DNA of 64,000 bases from the NCBI RefSeq assembly GCF_000026045.1, contig NC_007426.1, forward strand, positions 868,001 to 932,000, written 5' to 3'. Of the stretch, positions 17,067 to 25,880 are shown piece after piece. The notes below the pieces were generated by a model. It ran no database searches and was not told where the DNA came from. It saw nothing but the letters and a program-made list of their open reading frames with translations. The stretch's first letter is position 1, and every line of letters starts with the position of its first letter. The translations under genes and the position numbers were made by a program. This DNA is from Natronomonas pharaonis DSM 2160 (GTDB lineage Archaea; Halobacteriota; Halobacteria; Halobacteriales; Haloarculaceae).

Positions 17067-17675
17067 ATGAGCCAGACCGAGACGGAAGCGGGGGCGGAGG
17101 CTCCAGCGGGGGACGATATCCCTGTCTGGGACGACGAGTACATAGAGGCGGTCAGCAAGCGTCTCTGTCACCACTACGACCTCGAAAAGAACCGCCGAGT
17201 CGAGGGAACAACGTTCTCGCTCTACGGGGAGATGGTTCTCGAAAACACGAAACACTTCCTCCATCCGGCGATAACCATCGCCCGACACGAATCCCGCGAG
17301 CACCTGTTCGTACAGCGGGTCGCAGAGCTCACTGAAGCCGACCTCGACCGCCTTGTAGCGACTGGCCATGCGCTCGCCGACGAGTGGATAGACGCCGACG
17401 GCGAACATTACAGCACGGAGTTTACGTTCGTCACGGTCGTTCCATCTCTCTCCGAGGACGTTCGCTCAGCGGTCCAGTCGCTCGACGAGCGGACGCTGCT
17501 GAAATACGGCTATCACGGCCACTACGAGGTGAATCTCATCGTCGTCGCGCCGGACGCCGGCGAGCTCGTGGCGAACGAGGGCGTCGATGTCGCCGAAGCC
17601 TTTGCGACGTGGGACGAAATCGAACGGACGGAACCGGGGCTGCTCCAGTTGGTCGCGCGCCGCCTCCAGCTGTGA
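17067..17675 (+). CDS. Conserved-looking hypothetical protein, 202 residues
   Basis: The start at 17067 (MSQTETEAG) gives a soluble, acidic protein without signal peptide or membrane helices. Segments such as YDLEKNRRVEGTTFSLYGEMVLENTKHFLHP and EHYSTEFTFVTVVPSLSEDV suggest an alpha/beta fold. The reading frame continues upstream to 16839, but that part has no protein-like composition. I do not recognise a family. The NhaC gene follows 86 bases later on the same strand. Confidence 0.7.
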   Translation: MSQTETEAGAEAPAGDDIPVWDDEYIEAVSKRLCHHYDLEKNRRVEGTTFSLYGEMVLENTKHFLHPAITIARHESREHLFVQRVAELTEADLDRLVATGHALADEWIDADGEHYSTEFTFVTVVPSLSEDVRSAVQSLDERTLLKYGYHGHYEVNLIVVAPDAGELVANEGVDVAEAFATWDEIERTEPGLLQLVARRLQL

Positions 17676-17761
17676 CCGTTCTGTGTCCCGCCTGGACCTC
17701 TGGCTCGGTTTCCCGCCGCCGAAGCCGCGGGCTTTAGTGACTGCTCCTCCGCGTTTGGCGT

Positions 17762-19468
17762 ATGTCCGAGTTCGGCGCTCTCTCGCTTATCCCACCGCTT
17801 TTCGCAATCGCTCTGGCGCTTGTCACCCGAAAGGCCGTGCTGTCGCTGTTTTTGGGTATCTGGTCGGGCGGCATCATCTACGTCGGCGGGCCGAATCCTC
17901 GCGCCGACCCGACTGGATGGGTGCACGCGGTCGTCGCGGATGGGTTCGGTCTCTTTACCACGTTTGACTGGATTGTCATGGCGATTATCGCCGACGATGG
18001 GTTCCACGCACAGATTTTGCTCTTCTTGCTCCTGATTGGCTCCGGCGTGGCGATGGTCTGGACTCTCGGCGGTGCGTACGCCGTCCGGGACTGGGCGCTC
18101 CGGCGTCTCGATACGCCCCGGAAGGGTATGCTTGCCACGTGGGTGCTTGGACTGTTGCTGTTCTTCGACGACTACGCCAACACCGCCATCGTCGGGAGCA
18201 CGATGAAAGATGTCTCTGACCAGTTGCAGGTCTCCCGCGAGAAGCTCTCGTACGTGGTTGACTCCACGGCAGCTCCGGTATCGACAGTCCTGTTGTCGTC
18301 GTGGGTGGCGTTCCAGATCGGGCTCATCGATGACGCCTACGGGAGACTGGGACTCACGGGCGAGGACGCCCCCTCGGCGTTCGAGGTGTTCCTCAGTTCG
18401 ATTCCGTTCAACATGTACGCCATCCTCGCCATTGCAATGGTCGGCATCATCGTGGTGACGGGGCGTGACTACGGGGAGATGCTCACCGCCGAGCGTCGGG
18501 CGTGGCGGACCGGCAAAGTCTATCGCGACGGCGCTCGGCCCATGCAAGACGCCGAAGCGGGGCTGGGAGAGCCAGCGGCGGACACCCACCGCCTCAGTAG
18601 CTTCTTCGTACCCGTTGTTGTGCTTATCGTCGTGACACTCGGGGCGGCGCTGTACACCGGTTATCTCGCGGCCGGCGCTGACCTGACCGGGATGGTCATC
18701 GAAGGCGATTACACCGCAGCGCTCATCTACGGCTCGTTTGCGATGGTTGCTTCCGGCTTCCTGCTCGGCAAGTTCCACGGCATCCTCGATGTCGGCGCGT
18801 CGACAGACACTACCATCAACGGGTTCGGCATCATGCTTACCGCTGTCACCATCCTCGTGCTCGCGTGGGGCATCGGCACCGCCGTGGGCACCCTCGGGAC
18901 TGGCGAGTACGTGAGCGGCTTCGCCGAGGCGGTGCTCAATCCGGCCGTGCTGCCGGCGGTCGTGTTCGCGATTGCGGCCGTCATCGCGTTCGCGACAGGG
19001 ACCTCGTGGGGTGCAATGACGATTCTGACGCCCATTGTCATCCCCGTTGCGTGGGAGTTGACCGGCTCCCACGAGATGACCGCGGCGGTCGTCGGGATGG
19101 TCTTTTCCGGAACGGTGCTTGGCGACCACACGTCACCGATTTCGGATACCTCCGTGCTGTCCTCGACCTTTACCGGCGCTGACCTCATCGACCACGTCCG
19201 TACCCAGTTGTACTACGCTCTGACGGTTGGCGTCGTCGTCGTCGCGCTCATTCTCGTCTGGGGTCTCACCGGCATCTCGCCGCTGCTGCTGTTGCCCGTC
19301 GGCGTGTTGGCTCTCGTGGGACTGGTCTACGCGCTCTCCGAGTTTGACGCCCGCCGAAGAGGCGTTTCACCAGTCGCGGTGCGTGAAGCGAGCGAGGTGA
19401 ACCAGCCCGTCAAGCCGCCTATCGGCGGCCAGACGGCGGACGATGAGAAGCAAACGGCCGACGACTAG
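17762..19468 (+). CDS. nhaC: NhaC-family Na+/H+ antiporter
   Basis: This 568-residue membrane protein with about 12-13 hydrophobic segments begins PPLFAIALALVTRKAVLSLFLGIWSGG. It carries the NhaC-family block LLLFFDDYANTAIVGSTMKDVSD with two adjacent Asp residues in a membrane segment, and later FATGTSWGAMTILTPIVIP with FSGTVLGDHTSPISDTSVLSS. The family exchanges cytoplasmic Na+ for protons (or malate/lactate in some members). Substrate cannot be settled from the sequence. The acidic, charged C-terminal tail (ADDEKQTADD) is cytoplasmic. It ends just before the palindrome-ended element at 19495. Confidence 0.9.
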   Translation: MSEFGALSLIPPLFAIALALVTRKAVLSLFLGIWSGGIIYVGGPNPRADPTGWVHAVVADGFGLFTTFDWIVMAIIADDGFHAQILLFLLLIGSGVAMVWTLGGAYAVRDWALRRLDTPRKGMLATWVLGLLLFFDDYANTAIVGSTMKDVSDQLQVSREKLSYVVDSTAAPVSTVLLSSWVAFQIGLIDDAYGRLGLTGEDAPSAFEVFLSSIPFNMYAILAIAMVGIIVVTGRDYGEMLTAERRAWRTGKVYRDGARPMQDAEAGLGEPAADTHRLSSFFVPVVVLIVVTLGAALYTGYLAAGADLTGMVIEGDYTAALIYGSFAMVASGFLLGKFHGILDVGASTDTTINGFGIMLTAVTILVLAWGIGTAVGTLGTGEYVSGFAEAVLNPAVLPAVVFAIAAVIAFATGTSWGAMTILTPIVIPVAWELTGSHEMTAAVVGMVFSGTVLGDHTSPISDTSVLSSTFTGADLIDHVRTQLYYALTVGVVVVALILVWGLTGISPLLLLPVGVLALVGLVYALSEFDARRRGVSPVAVREASEVNQPVKPPIGGQTADDEKQTADD

Positions 19469-19494
19469 ATCGGGGCTACTCATACAGAGGGGGC

Positions 19495-19990
19495 GCGGAA
19501 CCCCACGGCTTTAGCCGTGGGAGGAAGCGCGTCACTTGTGAATCTAACTACGCGCTACAGCACGACTGGGTTTCAAATCCCTCTTTTCAAGTAATACTCA
19601 GACAAATCAAATGCTAGTGCCAGCGAGCCACAAGTGTTCGCAGGTACGGGCGGTCGTCAGCCCGCTCCGAACTCGGGGCCGACGAAGCGAGCGTGCTACC
19701 CTGTCCACACTGGACACGGGTTCTCCGCACCCCACACAGGGTTCGAGTGGAGGTTACCGAGAATTAAATCGGCGTGCCCCATCGCCTCGCCCTCGCAAGA
19801 GCGCGAGAGTGCCTCTCCATAGGTCAGTACCCACGGTCGTTTGAAGCGGACGTGGAGTACCCGAGTGTGGAATAGAGTAATTCCACACGGGGAACCGACG
19901 GGTTGCAGTCAGCCTACGACGATACGGTCGCTCGGGCCGAAACCCCACTACGGGTGGAAGCCCACGACTTCACTCGTGGGTAGCTGACGC
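19495..19990 (+). mobile_element. Non-coding palindrome-ended element (PATE/MITE-like, IS200/IS605-derived)
   Basis: About 500 bases contain no credible gene. The left end has the hairpin 19502-19521 (CCCACGGCT-TT-AGCCGTGGG) followed by GAGGAAGCGCGTCAC, almost identical to the left end of the tnpB element at 4590-4530. The right end has a hairpin at 19961-19980 (CCCACGA-6-TCGTGGG) followed by TAGCTGACGC. Such palindrome-associated elements without tnpB are known in haloarchaea and are mobilised in trans. The interior shows no similarity to TnpB that I can see. Borders are approximate. Confidence 0.7.
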
Positions 19991-20100
19991 GGCTGTATTA
20001 CCGTCTGGGACTGCCGCAGGGTAGTGGTACCACCTCAGCTTGAGCCAACGCTACCGAACGTACTCGGCAAAATGGTAGCCAGCGGCCCACGACGAATGGT

Positions 20101-20532
20101 TCAAAACCGGAGGTGTGAGGTCGACCCCGGCTCGTCGTCATCATCGTCGTCGCTCGGCCCGGCATGGATGTAGCTGACGTTGTCGTCGGTGAGATACACC
20201 TGTCCGTCCTCAGCGGCGACATCGACAGACGGCAGCGTTGAGCCGGCCGCCGGACCGTTGTCACAGCCGCCCGAGCAGCTGTCGAAGGCGGAGCCGTGCT
20301 TCGGACAGACGACGCTCCCGTCTCGCACAACCGCGCCGACATCCTCGCGGTATAGCCGCTGGTCTTCGTGCGTACAACGGTTTTCCCATGCCTCGACATC
20401 CGAGTCGGCGCTGTCGTCCTCGCAGGGAACGACGATGATTTCACGTTCCTCGCCTCCACCGACCCGGCCAGTAAAGAGCCACACACCCTCCTCGCGGACC
20501 GTCTCGATGTCCGTCAGTCGGTACCGTACCAT
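20101..20532 (-). CDS. Rieske [2Fe-2S] domain protein
   Basis: From ATG 20532, this 143-residue soluble protein is a single Rieske domain. C53-x-H55 (NRCTHEDQRL) and C76-x2-H79 (VVCPKHGSAFD) are the four cluster ligands. It has no signal peptide or membrane anchor, so it is probably cytoplasmic, like ferredoxins of NirD or dioxygenase-ferredoxin type. A further CSGGC lies just after the second motif, and the C-terminus is a poly-Asp stretch. No partner oxygenase or reductase is adjacent, so its electron partner is unknown. The upstream extension of the frame to 20598 overlaps the divergent gene and is unlikely. Confidence 0.87.
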   Translation of the reverse strand: MVRYRLTDIETVREEGVWLFTGRVGGGEEREIIVVPCEDDSADSDVEAWENRCTHEDQRLYREDVGAVVRDGSVVCPKHGSAFDSCSGGCDNGPAAGSTLPSVDVAAEDGQVYLTDDNVSYIHAGPSDDDDDDEPGSTSHLRF

Positions 20533-20570
20533 CGCGCCGTCATACGCTCGCGGCCGGCTTTGGACTGTCG

Positions 20571-21209
20571 ATGCCGGAGGCTGCCACTCCCAGCGCAACT
20601 GTCGTGGGGGACAGCGAACGCGTTCGGACAGCGCGGCGACCGCAGTTCGCCCGACGGCCGCGTACCTTCTTGTCGCTGCCGACCGTAGCCGGCGGTGTGC
20701 TTCGCACCGTCCGTGACGCCGGGCCGACCGTCCTCGTGCCGCTCGCGTGGCTTGTCGTCGCAGCCGCCCATCGCGGGCTGGTTAGCGACCACGCACTCCT
20801 CGTGGCCCACGTCGTGATGGCCGCGTTCATCGCCGGCTTTGCCGTCACCGGCTGGTCGGAGATGGACGACGGCGCACTCCGGGCGTGGCGCGCCGTATTG
20901 GTCGTCGGCCTCGGAGTGACGCTTTCCGGAATCGCCGGCTTCCTGCTCCCGTCGGAGCCGTTGCGTGCCGTTAGCATCGTCGGCTGGATGCTGCTTCCCG
21001 CCGCCGGACTGCTGTATACTGGTTACTTGTTCACCGCCGCACGGACGGTCTATTTCGGTGCCGGCTGGCTCTCGGTGGCTGGCGCGGTCGTCTACACCAT
21101 CTCGCTCTGTGGCGACGGCCCGCTCGTTCTTGTCGGCATCGCGCTCGTGGGGGCTGGCCAGACTGTCGGCATCGTTGACGCTGCGATGCGGGACGACCGC
21201 GAGCAATGA
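20571..21209 (+). CDS. Six-helix membrane protein, function unknown
   Basis: The 212-residue protein has about 45 polar residues (Arg-rich) and then six hydrophobic segments between residues 50 and 203. It starts 38 bases from the divergent Rieske gene. GWxxxxDGALRAWRAVLVVGLGVTLSGIAGFLLP resembles small haloarchaeal membrane proteins of no assigned function. I name no family. The start could be further in than 20571, because the Arg-rich leader is unusual. Confidence 0.65.
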   Translation: MPEAATPSATVVGDSERVRTARRPQFARRPRTFLSLPTVAGGVLRTVRDAGPTVLVPLAWLVVAAAHRGLVSDHALLVAHVVMAAFIAGFAVTGWSEMDDGALRAWRAVLVVGLGVTLSGIAGFLLPSEPLRAVSIVGWMLLPAAGLLYTGYLFTAARTVYFGAGWLSVAGAVVYTISLCGDGPLVLVGIALVGAGQTVGIVDAAMRDDREQ

Positions 21210-21219
21210 GCGCCCCGAA

Positions 21220-21546
21220 TCAGCCGATAACGACCCGGAACGACTCCGTCGTCGTTGCATACAGTTCCATTTCAGTGCCTTTCTCGGAGTAGGTCGTTCC
21301 AACAGGCGCGACGAGGCCGGCTTTCTGCAGTTGGTCGAGATGATACGAGACAGTCTGGATTGAGGTCTCGGTCTCCTCGGCAATCGCGGAGGCAGCAGCC
21401 GGTGCGGGCTGCAGCGACCGGACAATCTGTCGGGCTGTCGATGATGACAGCGCCTCGATGACCGCGCCGTCCTCCAGCGTCACCGACTCGACGGCTGGCT
21501 CATCCGGGCGGTCAAGCCGAGGCGATGCGAGTTCGTCAACGCCCAT
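21220..21546 (-). CDS. ArsR-type winged-helix transcriptional regulator
   Basis: The 108-residue protein carries a winged helix: LSSSTARQIVRSLQ, then a recognition-helix region TSIQTVSYHLDQLQKAGLV and a wing YSEKGTEMELY. This is the haloarchaeal ArsR/HTH_20 type. No metal-binding cysteines are present, so it is probably not a metal sensor. Its start overlaps the end of the upstream DUF4870-like gene by 11 bases, so the two are co-transcribed and the regulator may control that operon. Confidence 0.83.
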   Translation of the reverse strand: MGVDELASPRLDRPDEPAVESVTLEDGAVIEALSSSTARQIVRSLQPAPAAASAIAEETETSIQTVSYHLDQLQKAGLVAPVGTTYSEKGTEMELYATTTESFRVVIG

Positions 21547-22432
21547 GGCTCACCCGTCGGACGAGATAGACGACTGCTGCGACCCAGAGAACGGCCATAT
21601 ATCCGTAAACGGCGTCGCCTGCGGGGCTAATCGACCCGGCGACGGCGGCAACCGGGTATGTCGCAATGCCGCTGGCAACCGGCGCGCCGAGATACAGCCG
21701 TGGGTCCGGCATCCAGCCATGCTCCGCCCCGCGAACCGCCTCGATATCCTTGTACAGCAATGCGAACGTGACAAACGACAGCACGAAGACGACGGCAAGT
21801 AACGCGAAAACGCCCCAGAACAGCGGGTCGGCGTCAGGGCCGTCAGCAAAGGCTTCCCACGCCAGCGTGGCGAAAAGCGGCGGCGTAGCGACCGCATACA
21901 CCGAAAGCAGTGTCCACCACGGGATGTTGTCACCGCCGACCGCCTCCCGTCGGTCGAAAAACGACGGCGCGATTGGGTATGTCCATGCGTGTCCGAAGAT
22001 GGCCTTGCCGCTGGCCACGAGGACGAACCCTATGTTGAGAAGGATGCCGATACCGATTCCGAAGGTCCCGACAAAGACAGCGAGCAACAGGACGAACACG
22101 ACCGGGTCCGGCAGGAGGGCGTCGGCGGCGAACGTGACCCCGAGCATACCGAAGACGCCAACGATGGCAGCTAGGTAGAACAGTTGCCAGTTCGCCGCGT
22201 TCCGGGCGTTCTCGCGGGTGAAATCGTGGTCGGCGGCTGCATACACGACGAGCGGACCGATAAAAAACGTCAGGAGGCCAAGCAAGTGGACGAAGATGCC
22301 CGAGAGCGTTCGCTCGGCGAGGATATCCGGTCCGGGAGGCGTCTGCTCAGCCGGGTCGGTCGGAGGGGTCGGCTGCGAACCGCCTGCACTGTTCGGCTGC
22401 GGGTCGGTCGGGGAATCGTGGGTGTTCGACAT
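21536..22432 (-). CDS. DUF4870-like membrane protein
   Basis: Of 298 residues, the first 40 are Pro/Thr-rich and disordered. Then RTLSGIFVHLLGLLTFFIGPLVVYAA and FTRENARNAANWQLFY form the conserved DUF4870 start, followed by about 7 hydrophobic helices. The family has no established function. The gene overlaps the ArsR-type regulator downstream. Confidence 0.75.
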   Translation of the reverse strand: MSNTHDSPTDPQPNSAGGSQPTPPTDPAEQTPPGPDILAERTLSGIFVHLLGLLTFFIGPLVVYAAADHDFTRENARNAANWQLFYLAAIVGVFGMLGVTFAADALLPDPVVFVLLLAVFVGTFGIGIGILLNIGFVLVASGKAIFGHAWTYPIAPSFFDRREAVGGDNIPWWTLLSVYAVATPPLFATLAWEAFADGPDADPLFWGVFALLAVVFVLSFVTFALLYKDIEAVRGAEHGWMPDPRLYLGAPVASGIATYPVAAVAGSISPAGDAVYGYMAVLWVAAVVYLVRRVSHGR

Positions 22433-22472
22433 TGGTAGGGTCGGTGGTGGTCAGTGTGGCTGTGACGCCGTT

Positions 22473-23072
22473 TCATTTCGAGACGAACTGCTCTGGCGTC
22501 GGGAGCAAGCTCCTCGCGCCGTCGGTTCTGACTTTTCGGGCGATGCGCTCGGCGAGCAGCAAGAAAAGACAGAGAACAAAGAGGTTCCCTGCGGCAGCCC
22601 AAAAGCCGTTGTCGCTCTGGACTGCGGGGTCGACCATTGCGACGGCGGCGACGACGCCGACGACAAACAGCACGAGGCTCAACTGGAACCCGGCGAGGAC
22701 GAGCGTCCGGATACCAGCCGGGTTGCGAAGCCGGACGAAGTCGGCCAGCGAAAGCGTCTCAAGCGGTGTCGAGTGTGACAGCGCCTCCGCGCCTTCGGGG
22801 GAGAGCGGCCATTCCGATTCGGGATGGTTAATATAGTATAGGGTAATCGACTCAGGATAGGTTTCGGCGGCGACCACGTCGATTTCGTGGAGCTCGTCGA
22901 GCCGGTTGCGGACCGTCTCCTTGCTCACCTCCGGCTGGACGCGAGCACGGATTTGCTCCGCCGAAAAGAACGGCCGCTCGGCTTCGAGCATCGTCTCGAC
23001 GACGTGCCGCTGTGTTAACTTCTTGTTGAGGTCGAACTCGGTTCGGTCTTCTATCCACGCTGGGAGGGCCAT
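22473..23072 (-). CDS. Winged-helix membrane protein
   Basis: From ATG 23072 (MALPAWIEDRTEFDLNKK) the first 100 residues form an HTH domain (SAEQIRARVQPEVSKETVRNRLDELHEIDVV). After a linker come two hydrophobic helices (about residues 130-150 and 163-180) and a short basic tail. It may be a membrane-tethered transcription factor, as seen in haloarchaea; targets are unknown. The frame extends upstream to 23117 but the conserved start is at 23072. Confidence 0.72.
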   Translation of the reverse strand: MALPAWIEDRTEFDLNKKLTQRHVVETMLEAERPFFSAEQIRARVQPEVSKETVRNRLDELHEIDVVAAETYPESITLYYINHPESEWPLSPEGAEALSHSTPLETLSLADFVRLRNPAGIRTLVLAGFQLSLVLFVVGVVAAVAMVDPAVQSDNGFWAAAGNLFVLCLFLLLAERIARKVRTDGARSLLPTPEQFVSK

Positions 23073-23202
23073 TGCTCGGTATCTCGCCGTTTGTCGACCG
23101 GGAGAATAAACCCCCACCCGGATTTTGCGGGCGCCAAACGGACTGTACCGTCTGTGAAACGGCCGAAATGCCGCCGGAGCTGTATTTGCGGCCGAATCTC
23201 TC

Positions 23203-24855
23203 TCAGTATCCTAATGCCGCCCCATCGCCCCGGGGGTCAGCACCGCCTTCGAGCCAGCCGGTCTCGCCGTCGATCCAAATCGCCTGTGCGTGGCCCATGC
23301 GCTCGCTCCAATCTGCGGCTTTCCTCGCCGGCTGTCCACGCCGTCGCAGCTCCCGGACGACACCGTCCGAGACCCGACCCTCAAGTGATAGTTCGTGGGA
23401 CTCAGCTCCCCACGTCCGACCCAGCAGCCACCGCGGAGCCTCGATTGCCTGCTGGACATCGTAGCCGAAATCGACGAGCCGCGTCACGAGCGCGGCGTGG
23501 GTCTGTGGCTGTCCCTCACCGCCCATCGTCCCGTAGACGGCGCGGGCCTCGCCGTCTTCGCACAACAGCCCCGGAATCAGCGTATGGAACGGCCGCTTCC
23601 CGGGTTCGAGTCGGTTGGGATGGCCGTCTGCCAGCGAGAACGACGCGCCGCGGTTCTGCATGAGAACCCCCGTGTCGCCGCCAACGACGGCGCTACCGAA
23701 GTCGTGGTATATCGACTGTATCGCCGAGACGGCCAGCCCGTCTTCGTCGACGACGGAGAATGCGACGGTGTCACCGCTGGCGTCGACCTGTCGGCTATCG
23801 CCGTCGAAGTCGATTCCCGGCTCGACATCGGCTGCCGGCTGGGCGTGCCCAGCGTCGATGTACTGGCGGCGGTCGTCAGCGTACGCCGCCGATGCCAGCG
23901 TCTCCGTTGGAATGTCGACGAAATCGGGGTCGGTAAGCCACGCATCGCGGTCCGCGAAAGCGACCTTCACCGCCTCGGCAAGGTGGTGGTAGTAGTCGGC
24001 GGTCCCGTCTCCCCACGCGGCGACATCGAACCCGTCGAGCAGATTCAATAGCTCGATGGCCGCGAGCCCCTGCGTGTTCGGCGGGAACTCGTAGGCCGTG
24101 TAGCCACGGTAGGTTGTCGAGAGCGGCTCGACCCACTCGGCGGTGAACGCGGCGAAGTCGTCGGTCGAAAGCGGCGACCCGCGGTCGCCGATATCGGCGA
24201 CGATGCGCTCTGCGATGTCGCCCTCGTAGAACGCCCGCGCGCCGGCCTCGGCGATGCGTTCGAGCGAGTCCGCGAGCGCTGGCTGGGCGAACAGCTCGCC
24301 CTCCCGTCGCGGCTGACCGTTGTCCAGAAAGACATCGCCAGACGAGGGATGGGCCGTCAACTCCGGTACGTCTTCGACGAGCCAGTCGGCCAGCGACCGC
24401 GAAACGGCGGTGCCCTCGCGGGCGTGTCGTATCGCGTCATCGAAGAGGGCTGCCCACGGGAGTCGGCCGTATTCCTCGTGGGCTCGCCGCCAGCCGTCAA
24501 CGGCTCCGGGGACCGTCAGTGCTGCCAGCGGCCCACGCTCCGGAATATCGTCCAGCCCCCGTTCTCGGTAGTGCTCCCGCGTCGCGCCAGCGGCGGCCGG
24601 GCCGCTGGCATTGAGGCCCCGAACGTCGCCATCGGGCTGTTTGACGAGCCAGAAGCCGTCGCCGCCGACCCCGGCCATGTGTGGATAGACGACACACAGC
24701 GTCGCGTTGGCAGCGATGGCGGCGTCAACCGCGCTGCCGCCCGCACGAAGCACGTCCAACCCAGCCGAGCTCGCGGCGGCGTGTGGCGTCGTAACCATCC
24801 CGCGCGGCGCTCGCGTCGGCGGCCGTCCCGTTGTCGGTCCGTCAGGGCATGTCAT
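23203..24855 (-). CDS. ggt: Gamma-glutamyltransferase family hydrolase
   Basis: From ATG 24855 (MTCPDGPTTG) this 550-residue protein shows the GGT fold: RGMVTTPHAAASSAGLDVLRAGGSAVDAAIAAN near the start, GVGGDGFWLV, and the maturation site GDTVAFSVVDEDGLAVSAIQS around residue 370. That site retains the Thr in the position of the catalytic nucleophile but replaces the usual TTHxS context. The glycine-rich MGGEGQPQTHAAL block is present. GGT enzymes cleave gamma-glutamyl bonds of glutathione-like compounds. Haloarchaea make gamma-glutamylcysteine, a plausible substrate. There is no signal peptide. A TATA box lies 25 nt before the ATG. Confidence 0.9.
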   Translation of the reverse strand: MTCPDGPTTGRPPTRAPRGMVTTPHAAASSAGLDVLRAGGSAVDAAIAANATLCVVYPHMAGVGGDGFWLVKQPDGDVRGLNASGPAAAGATREHYRERGLDDIPERGPLAALTVPGAVDGWRRAHEEYGRLPWAALFDDAIRHAREGTAVSRSLADWLVEDVPELTAHPSSGDVFLDNGQPRREGELFAQPALADSLERIAEAGARAFYEGDIAERIVADIGDRGSPLSTDDFAAFTAEWVEPLSTTYRGYTAYEFPPNTQGLAAIELLNLLDGFDVAAWGDGTADYYHHLAEAVKVAFADRDAWLTDPDFVDIPTETLASAAYADDRRQYIDAGHAQPAADVEPGIDFDGDSRQVDASGDTVAFSVVDEDGLAVSAIQSIYHDFGSAVVGGDTGVLMQNRGASFSLADGHPNRLEPGKRPFHTLIPGLLCEDGEARAVYGTMGGEGQPQTHAALVTRLVDFGYDVQQAIEAPRWLLGRTWGAESHELSLEGRVSDGVVRELRRRGQPARKAADWSERMGHAQAIWIDGETGWLEGGADPRGDGAALGY

Positions 24856-24872
24856 AAGTTCACAACTCGGGG

Positions 24873-24887
24873 TAATTAATATAAAAC
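24873..24887 (-). promoter_or_regulatory. TATA box of the ggt gene
   Basis: On the minus strand TTTTATATTAATTA lies about 20-30 nt upstream of ATG 24855, implying a leaderless transcript. Confidence 0.55.
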
Positions 24888-24974
24888 GTGCCGTTCTACA
24901 CCTGCCGAGCGGCTTGGGCTCGACCATCCGAAACACCCTCAATGATTATGCGGTTGGAAGGCGGCTAGTTGGCT

Positions 24975-25880
24975 ATGGCTCAGACCGTTCTCTGCGTCGA
25001 TACACCCGACCGTGTCTCGACCGTTACCGATGCCGTTGCTGCTGGCGACGACCTCAACGCGGTTTCGGCGACATCTGTTTCGGATGCCACGGAAGTACTC
25101 ATCGACGACCCCGTTGTCTGTGTGGTTACTGCCTACGACCTCTCTGATGGGACGGGACTCGACATCGTCGGTGCAATCAGAGAACATGCACCACAGACTC
25201 CATGCGTGCTCTTTACCGACGCTTCTCCCGGAGAAATCGATACTGCGGCCTTCGAAGAGACGATTGTCGAGTATCTCAACCGTGACCTTCCGGATGCCGA
25301 CGAGCGTCTTTCCTTCGTCGTTGACGATGTTATTTCCCACAGCGCACAGGTTGGGTTCCTCGCCCCCAAAAACGAGGGCGAACGACTTGAGACACTCGCA
25401 GCGTACGATGTCGACGCCTTACCCATCGAAGATAGCTTCGACCGTCTGACGGACCTCATCGCCGACCGCTTCGACGTCGCTGTCTCGTTCATCGGGCTCA
25501 TCGAGCGCGAAGAGGAGAACTTCCTTGCGTGTACCGGTGCCGACTGGGATTCGCTGACCCGCGAGGATACAATCTGTACCCATAGCATGCTGCAGGAAGA
25601 CGTGATGGTCGTCGAAGACATCGACGAGGACAAGCGCTTCAGCGAGAACGAGCAGCTCCACGACCTTGGAATCGTCTCCTATGCCGGCGCGAATATGACC
25701 GCCCCGGACGGTAGCGTCATCGGACAGGTCTGTGTGCTCGACCACGAGCCGCGGAGCTACGACGCCGGCGAACGCGAGACACTCCAGCAGTACGCCGAGA
25801 CGGCAATGGAGATTCTGGAGCTTCGACGGCGGCTCCACGAACTCGACAGCGAGTCCGCAGCCACGGAGGTAGACCAATGA
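24975..25880 (+). CDS. Pseudo-receiver plus GAF domain protein
   Basis: From ATG 24975 this 301-residue protein has a receiver-like domain (residues 1-120) and a GAF domain (about 140-285, containing ICTHSML and VIGQVCVLDH). In the receiver the usual phospho-acceptor aspartate position holds Ala53 (CVVTAYDL where D-Y-D is expected), so it is probably not phosphorylated. No DNA-binding or output domain is present. Its TGA overlaps the next gene's ATG, so both work together; the signal is unknown. Confidence 0.75.
   Translation: MAQTVLCVDTPDRVSTVTDAVAAGDDLNAVSATSVSDATEVLIDDPVVCVVTAYDLSDGTGLDIVGAIREHAPQTPCVLFTDASPGEIDTAAFEETIVEYLNRDLPDADERLSFVVDDVISHSAQVGFLAPKNEGERLETLAAYDVDALPIEDSFDRLTDLIADRFDVAVSFIGLIEREEENFLACTGADWDSLTREDTICTHSMLQEDVMVVEDIDEDKRFSENEQLHDLGIVSYAGANMTAPDGSVIGQVCVLDHEPRSYDAGERETLQQYAETAMEILELRRRLHELDSESAATEVDQ

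Noticed and set aside
17522-19129. A 535-codon open frame on the minus strand across nhaC
   Set aside because: It is an antisense frame of the antiporter gene with low-complexity, Arg/Asp/His-rich composition and no family similarity.
19558-19585. GGGTTTCAAATCCC, like a tRNA T arm
   Set aside because: No acceptor, D or anticodon arms fit around it; it lies inside the non-coding mobile element.
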